From Bacillota bacterium (GTDB taxonomy: Bacteria; Bacillota; Sulfobacillia; JAIMAT01), in NCBI GenBank assembly GCA_029960955.1, contig JASBVS010000037.1, forward strand, positions 124,001-188,000: 64,000 nucleotides of DNA, written 5' to 3'. Within the stretch, counting starts at the first letter, position 1, and the number at the start of each line of letters is the position of its first letter. The notes below the pieces were generated by a model, which was not told where the DNA came from, did no database searches, and worked only from the letters and a program-made list of their open reading frames with translations. Below are positions 60,953 to 64,000 of the stretch, piece after piece. The translations under genes were made by a program, and so were the position numbers.

Positions 60953-62857
60953 GTGGCGGTCGAGGAACCGCGCGCCATGGAGGCGCTGACACAGGTCCAG
61001 GAGGTGCTTCCTCCGCTCCCCCGGCTGCTGGAGGAAGCGTTCGTCCGCGACTGGGAGCCGACCTGGCGTCGCTCGGTGGAGGAGGCGGAGGCCTTCTGGG
61101 GCGAGGTGGCGCGGGAGTTCACCTGGTTCGAGCCGTGGCGGAAGGTGCTCGAGTGGGAGTACCCCTACGCCCGCTGGTTCGTCGGCGGCAAGACCAACAT
61201 CGTCCACAACGCCCTCGACCGGCACCTGGTCGACGGCCGCCGGCACAAGGTGGCGCTCTTCTGGGAGGGCGAGGACGGCAGCCGGCGCGTCTTCACCTAC
61301 GCCCAGCTCCACCGCTGGGTCTCCAGGATCGCCGACGCCCTGAGGAGGCAGGGCGTCGGCCGCGGCGACCGCGTGGTGATCTACATGCCGCTGACGCCCG
61401 AGGGCATCGCCACCATGCTGGCGACGGCGCGCATCGGCGCCATCCACAGCGTCGTCTACGCCGGCCTGGGCTGGAGCGCCCTGCGCCAGCGGGTCGAGGA
61501 CGCCGGCGCCAAGGTCGTCGTCTGCGCCGACGTGGGCTACCGGCGCGGCCGGACGGTGGAGCTGAAGCCCATCGTCGACCAGGCGCTCCAGGGCCTGGAC
61601 TTCGTCCAGCGGGTGATCGTCCACCGCCGCCGCACGCCGCCCGCCCCCCTGGCGCCGGGAGAGCTCGACTTCGACGAGATCGTGGCCGCCGCCTCCGCCG
61701 ACTGCCCGGCGGAACCCATGGACGCGGAGGAGCCGCTCTTCATCCTCTACACGTCGGGGACGACGGGCCGCCCGAAGGGCACGGTCCACGTCCACGGCGG
61801 CTACATGGTCGGGACGGCCTACCACGCCAAGGCCTTTTACAACATCGGCGACGACGACGTCTTCTGGTCGACCTCGGACATCGGCTGGATCGTCGGCCAC
61901 AGCTACATCGTCTACGCGCCGCTGGTGGTGGGCGCCACCTGCCTGGTCCGGGAAGGCGCGCCCGACTATCCCGACCCCGGCACCCTCTATCGCCTGATCG
62001 AGGCGTACGGCGTCACCCGCCTCTTCACCGCGCCGACCACGCTGCGCATGCTGATGAAGTACGGCGACGAATGGGCGAGGAAGTACGACCTCTCAAGCCT
62101 CCGTCACCTGACCTGCGCCGGCGAGCCGCTCAACCCGGAGGCCTGGCGTTGGGCGTGGAAGACGCTGGGCGGCGAGGGCCGCGCCTGGGTCGCGGACAAC
62201 ATGTGGCAGACGGAGACGGGGGCGCCCATGGTGGGCACGCCGCTCGCCCTTCCTGTCAAGCCGGGCTGGTGCGGCCGGCCGCTGATCGGCGTCGACGCCG
62301 ACGTGGTCGACGCCCAGGGGCGCCCGGTCCCGCCCCACACGGGCGGCAACTTCGTCATCCGCAGGCCCTGGCCGAGCATGTTCCGCACGATCTGGAACAA
62401 CCCCGAGCGCTACGAGGAGTACTGGCGCACCATCCCCGGCGTCTACGCCAGCGGCGACCTGGCGCAGCGCGACGAGGAAGGCTACTTCATGTTCCTCGGG
62501 CGCTCCGACGACGTGCTCAACCCCGCCGGCCACCGCATCGGCACGGCCGACGTAGAGAACGCGCTGGTCAGCCACCCCGCGGTGGCCGAGGCGGCCGTGA
62601 TCGGCATCCCCGACCCCGTCAAGGGCGAGGCCATCAAGGCCTTCGTCATCCTGCGCGCGGGCGCCGAGCCCTCGGAGGCGCTGCGCGCCTCGCTGGTCGC
62701 CCACGTCCGCGACCTCCTCGGCCCGATCGCCACGCCATCCGCGGTCGAGATCGTCGAGAAGCTCCCCAAGACACGGAGCGGCAAGATCATGCGCAGGCTC
62801 CTGAAGGCGCAGGAGCTGGGGCTCGAGGCGGGCGACACGTCGACGCTGGAGGATTAG
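60953..62857 (+). CDS. acs: Acetyl-CoA synthetase (AMP-forming)
   Basis: The 634-residue product activates acetate to acetyl-CoA through acetyl-AMP. It has the N-terminal ACAS domain (WFVGGKTNIVHNALDRHL), the A3 loop LYTSGTTGRPKG and STSDIGWIVGHSYIVYAPL. MWQTETGAPM, SGDLAQRDEEGYFMFLGRSDDVLNPAGHRI and the acetylatable Lys in PKTRSGKIMRR follow. The acyl pocket Trp is present at IWNNPERYEEYW. GTG at 60953 is 9 bases after GGAGG. It is divergent from the disulfide pair. With isocitrate lyase it supports acetate assimilation. Confidence 0.95.
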   Translation: MAVEEPRAMEALTQVQEVLPPLPRLLEEAFVRDWEPTWRRSVEEAEAFWGEVAREFTWFEPWRKVLEWEYPYARWFVGGKTNIVHNALDRHLVDGRRHKVALFWEGEDGSRRVFTYAQLHRWVSRIADALRRQGVGRGDRVVIYMPLTPEGIATMLATARIGAIHSVVYAGLGWSALRQRVEDAGAKVVVCADVGYRRGRTVELKPIVDQALQGLDFVQRVIVHRRRTPPAPLAPGELDFDEIVAAASADCPAEPMDAEEPLFILYTSGTTGRPKGTVHVHGGYMVGTAYHAKAFYNIGDDDVFWSTSDIGWIVGHSYIVYAPLVVGATCLVREGAPDYPDPGTLYRLIEAYGVTRLFTAPTTLRMLMKYGDEWARKYDLSSLRHLTCAGEPLNPEAWRWAWKTLGGEGRAWVADNMWQTETGAPMVGTPLALPVKPGWCGRPLIGVDADVVDAQGRPVPPHTGGNFVIRRPWPSMFRTIWNNPERYEEYWRTIPGVYASGDLAQRDEEGYFMFLGRSDDVLNPAGHRIGTADVENALVSHPAVAEAAVIGIPDPVKGEAIKAFVILRAGAEPSEALRASLVAHVRDLLGPIATPSAVEIVEKLPKTRSGKIMRRLLKAQELGLEAGDTSTLED

Positions 62858-62928
62858 GCTCCGGGCCGGCCGCCGACGCCCGGAGCCGGGGAAACCCGCG
62901 CCGGGAGCCGGCGAGAGCGCCTTCTACC

Positions 62929-62957
62929 TTGTGGCGGGCTCCCCCGGCGGCTATAAT
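62929..62957 (+). promoter_or_regulatory. Promoter of the tRNA-Met/tRNA-Lys unit
   Basis: A perfect -10 TATAAT (62952-62957) and a -35 TTGTGG (62929-62934) are 17 bases apart, 13 bases before tRNA-Met. Confidence 0.8.
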
Positions 62958-62970
62958 GGCACCTGGTCCC

Positions 62971-63045
62971 GGCGGCGTAGCTCAGTGGCAGAGCAAGCGG
63001 TTCATACCCGCTGCGTCGGTGGTTCAAATCCACCCGCCGCTACCA
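62971..63045 (+). tRNA. tRNA-Met (anticodon CAT), elongator type, CCA encoded
   Basis: The 75-base sequence folds as a cloverleaf: acceptor GGCGGCG / CGCCGCT, D arm GCTC-GAGC, anticodon arm AGCGG-TTCATAC-CCGCT and T arm with GGTTCAAATC. It ends in ACCA. The anticodon stem lacks the three G-C pairs of initiator tRNA. The acceptor end matches Bacillus elongator tRNA-Met, so Ile2 is less likely. Confidence 0.93.
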
Positions 63046-63053
63046 GGTTGCGC

Positions 63054-63129
63054 AGGCCCGTAGCTCAGCTGGGAGAGCACCTGACTCTTAATCAGGGTGT
63101 CGTGGGTTCGAGCCCCACCGGGCCTACCA
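63054..63129 (+). tRNA. tRNA-Lys (anticodon CTT), CCA encoded
   Basis: The 76-base sequence folds as a cloverleaf: acceptor AGGCCCG / CGGGCCT, anticodon arm CCTGA-CTCTTAA-TCAGG, T arm GGGTTCGAGCCCC, terminal ACCA. It follows tRNA-Met by 8 bases and shares its promoter and terminator. Confidence 0.95.
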
Positions 63130-63162
63130 GGAAATCGGCTCAGGACAAGCGATTCAGGAAGC

Positions 63163-63195
63163 GCCCCTGGGAACTGCTCCCAGGGGCACCGTTTT
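63163..63195 (+). terminator. Intrinsic terminator of the tRNA unit
   Basis: A perfect 10-base-pair stem (63163-63172 with 63178-63187) with a 5-base loop is followed by ACCGTTTT, 34 bases after tRNA-Lys. Confidence 0.88.
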
Positions 63196-63267
63196 GGGTG
63201 CGAATAGGGTGCGAACGCTCCCGAGTGGCATGGCCCGAGCCGAGGCGCCGCCCCGGTTGGGTGCGAA
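63196..63267 (+). repeat. Three copies of the 9-mer GGGTGCGAA
   Basis: Exact copies lie at 63196-63204, 63207-63215 and 63259-63267, directly after the tRNA terminator. Short direct repeats beside a tRNA gene can be traces of integration. No duplicated tRNA 3' end was seen in the remaining window. Confidence 0.45.
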
Positions 63268-63387
63268 TGCGGCGCACCCAGCCGCACCCGCGAACTTGCG
63301 TCAAACCTCGCAAGGAAGACTCTTGGACGGGAACCCTTGCCAACGACGCCGTAGTCTGCCACCTTGGGCGCGGAGGTGCGAAGGCGC

Positions 63388-63537
63388 ATGCGCAAGGTCT
63401 GGCTTGCGGGCGTGGTGGCGCTGCTCCTCGTGGCGACGCCGGCCCTGGCGCCGAACTCCGCCACCTACAAGAGCTCCCTTTTCGATGATCACGTGGTCCC
63501 CTTCTCAGTTTACCGTAGACACAAGGGCTCCTCGTAG
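63388..63537 (+). pseudogene. Signal-peptide reading frame, probably a truncated secreted-protein gene
   Basis: The 49-codon frame starts MRKVWLAGVVALLLVATPALAPN, a clear signal peptide, with GGAGG 11 bases and GAAGG a few bases upstream. After about 30 residues the GC content drops and the frame (FDDHVVPFSVYRRHKGSS) ends. The change in composition suggests that the mature part was lost when lower-GC DNA joined here. A genuine short secreted peptide is the alternative. Confidence 0.45.
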
Positions 63538-63624
63538 CCCCACCAGCTCCCATCGTTTTGGCGGGATAACCCGGGTTTGGCTCCAACACCGTGGATCCGC
63601 TTGCTCCGTGCGTTGCACTCTAAG

Positions 63625-63954
63625 TCACGTATTCGAGGAGTAAGAATCATCGATCTCTTGAGCAAGAGTACGCAGTTCAGTAACCGCATGCCCGAGACGA
63701 AACAGGAACGCCTCTGCGTCCGCCTGGGTGACCGGCTCCCCACGAGCGCCGTGAGCGAAATGCTCTTGTAGCCTCGAAAGTGCATGGCGCGCGGGATCGG
63801 CATGGTAAGAAAAGGCTTCTTTGATTCCAGGCAGTTCTCCACGTTCGGAAAGTTGTTGCTCGAACTCTGCGATAGCATCACCGATCTGGTTAACGAGTCC
63901 GCTGGCGATCCCCGTACCTGAACCATTGATCTCTTCCGCGCTTTTCTCGAGCAT
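63625..63954 (-). CDS. Lower-GC gene of unknown function near the window edge
   Basis: The 109-residue product (MLEKSAEEINGSGTGIASG..., ending EIDDSYSSNT) is mostly helical and acidic. A central QQLSERGELPGIKEAFSYHADPARHALSRLQEHFAHG and VTQADAEAFLFRLGHAVTELRTLAQ are notable. I recognise no family. ATG at 63954 is 9 bases after AAGGAG; a GTG at 63984 would add ten residues. Its codons and GC content (roughly half) differ from the rest of the window, so horizontal transfer is likely. An upstream partner gene would lie beyond base 64000. Confidence 0.65.
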   Translation of the reverse strand: MLEKSAEEINGSGTGIASGLVNQIGDAIAEFEQQLSERGELPGIKEAFSYHADPARHALSRLQEHFAHGARGEPVTQADAEAFLFRLGHAVTELRTLAQEIDDSYSSNT

Positions 63955-64000
63955 GTAGTCCAACTCCTTCGGGAATATCGCCACGAGCGGAGCTGACCGA

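Noticed and set aside
62971-63045. Initiator tRNA-fMet or tRNA-Ile2(CAT)
   Set aside because: The anticodon stem lacks three consecutive G-C pairs and the acceptor end matches elongator tRNA-Met of Bacillus.

Overview
The window is 64 kb of very GC-rich DNA. The GC content falls only in the last ~450 bases. Genes are tightly packed, often overlap by 4 bases (ATGA/GTGA), carry strong AGGAGG-type ribosome binding sites and frequently start with GTG. A complete spoIIE, a Gmad2-type lipoprotein, a ClpE-like ATPase behind a CtsR-type operator and a c-di-AMP (ydaO-type) riboswitch point to a high-GC, endospore-forming Bacillota, in the style of Thermaerobacter, Symbiobacterium or Limnochordia. That placement is an inference. 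An NDH-2-type NADH dehydrogenase, a molybdenum hydroxylase, acetyl-CoA synthetase and isocitrate lyase suggest an aerobic or facultative heterotroph able to grow on acetate.

Layout. 1-4 kb: spoIIE, tilS and ftsH on the minus strand, without the hpt gene usual between tilS and ftsH. 4-13.5 kb: ferritin-like stub, FabF-like ketosynthase, clpE-like gene, ammonium transporter, murE, a double-cupredoxin Tat lipoprotein and an HxlR regulator. 13.7-21 kb: a minus-strand EAL-GGDEF protein, then a chain gfo-eamA-polX-arsR-tenA-grx. 21-31.4 kb: penicillin-acylase-like Ntn hydrolase and a membrane protein; a lone molybdenum-hydroxylase large subunit; and, on the opposite strand, a maturation-type operon coxD-xdhC(N)-xdhC(C)-mocA-lpd. 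31.5-36.2 kb: sigma-70 factor, EamA exporter, NDH-2, MscS channel.

36.2-39.4 kb holds the most interesting locus: an octopine/nopaline-dehydrogenase-family gene and a cobalamin-binding mutase-like gene. They sit behind a promoter, a well-matched c-di-AMP riboswitch aptamer, an intrinsic terminator and a hairpin that covers the ribosome binding site. c-di-AMP riboswitches usually control potassium and osmolyte functions and wall remodelling, so this operon may make or break down an unknown osmolyte. A MscS channel gene lies next to it, in convergent orientation.

39.4-47.6 kb: phosphoribosyltransferase-like gene, radical SAM/SPASM gene, queT, a CoxE-type VWA gene, a soluble LytS/LytT-type two-component pair with a cysteine-rich sensor, isocitrate lyase, and a decayed ACT/hydrolase locus. 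47.7-51.8 kb: gamma-glutamyltransferase, small zinc peptidase, PrcB/Gmad2 lipoprotein, DegV. 51.8-59.3 kb: a catabolic-looking operon with two DUF917 paralogues around a hydantoinase/oxoprolinase-A gene, an NCS1 permease and a PucR regulator, with a perfect inverted repeat before the permease. 59.4-62.9 kb: VKOR/thioredoxin-like disulfide pair and acetyl-CoA synthetase. 62.9-64 kb: tRNA-Met and tRNA-Lys genes with promoter and terminator, then a signal-peptide reading frame that runs into lower-GC DNA with an unrecognised gene, which looks like the edge of an acquired segment.
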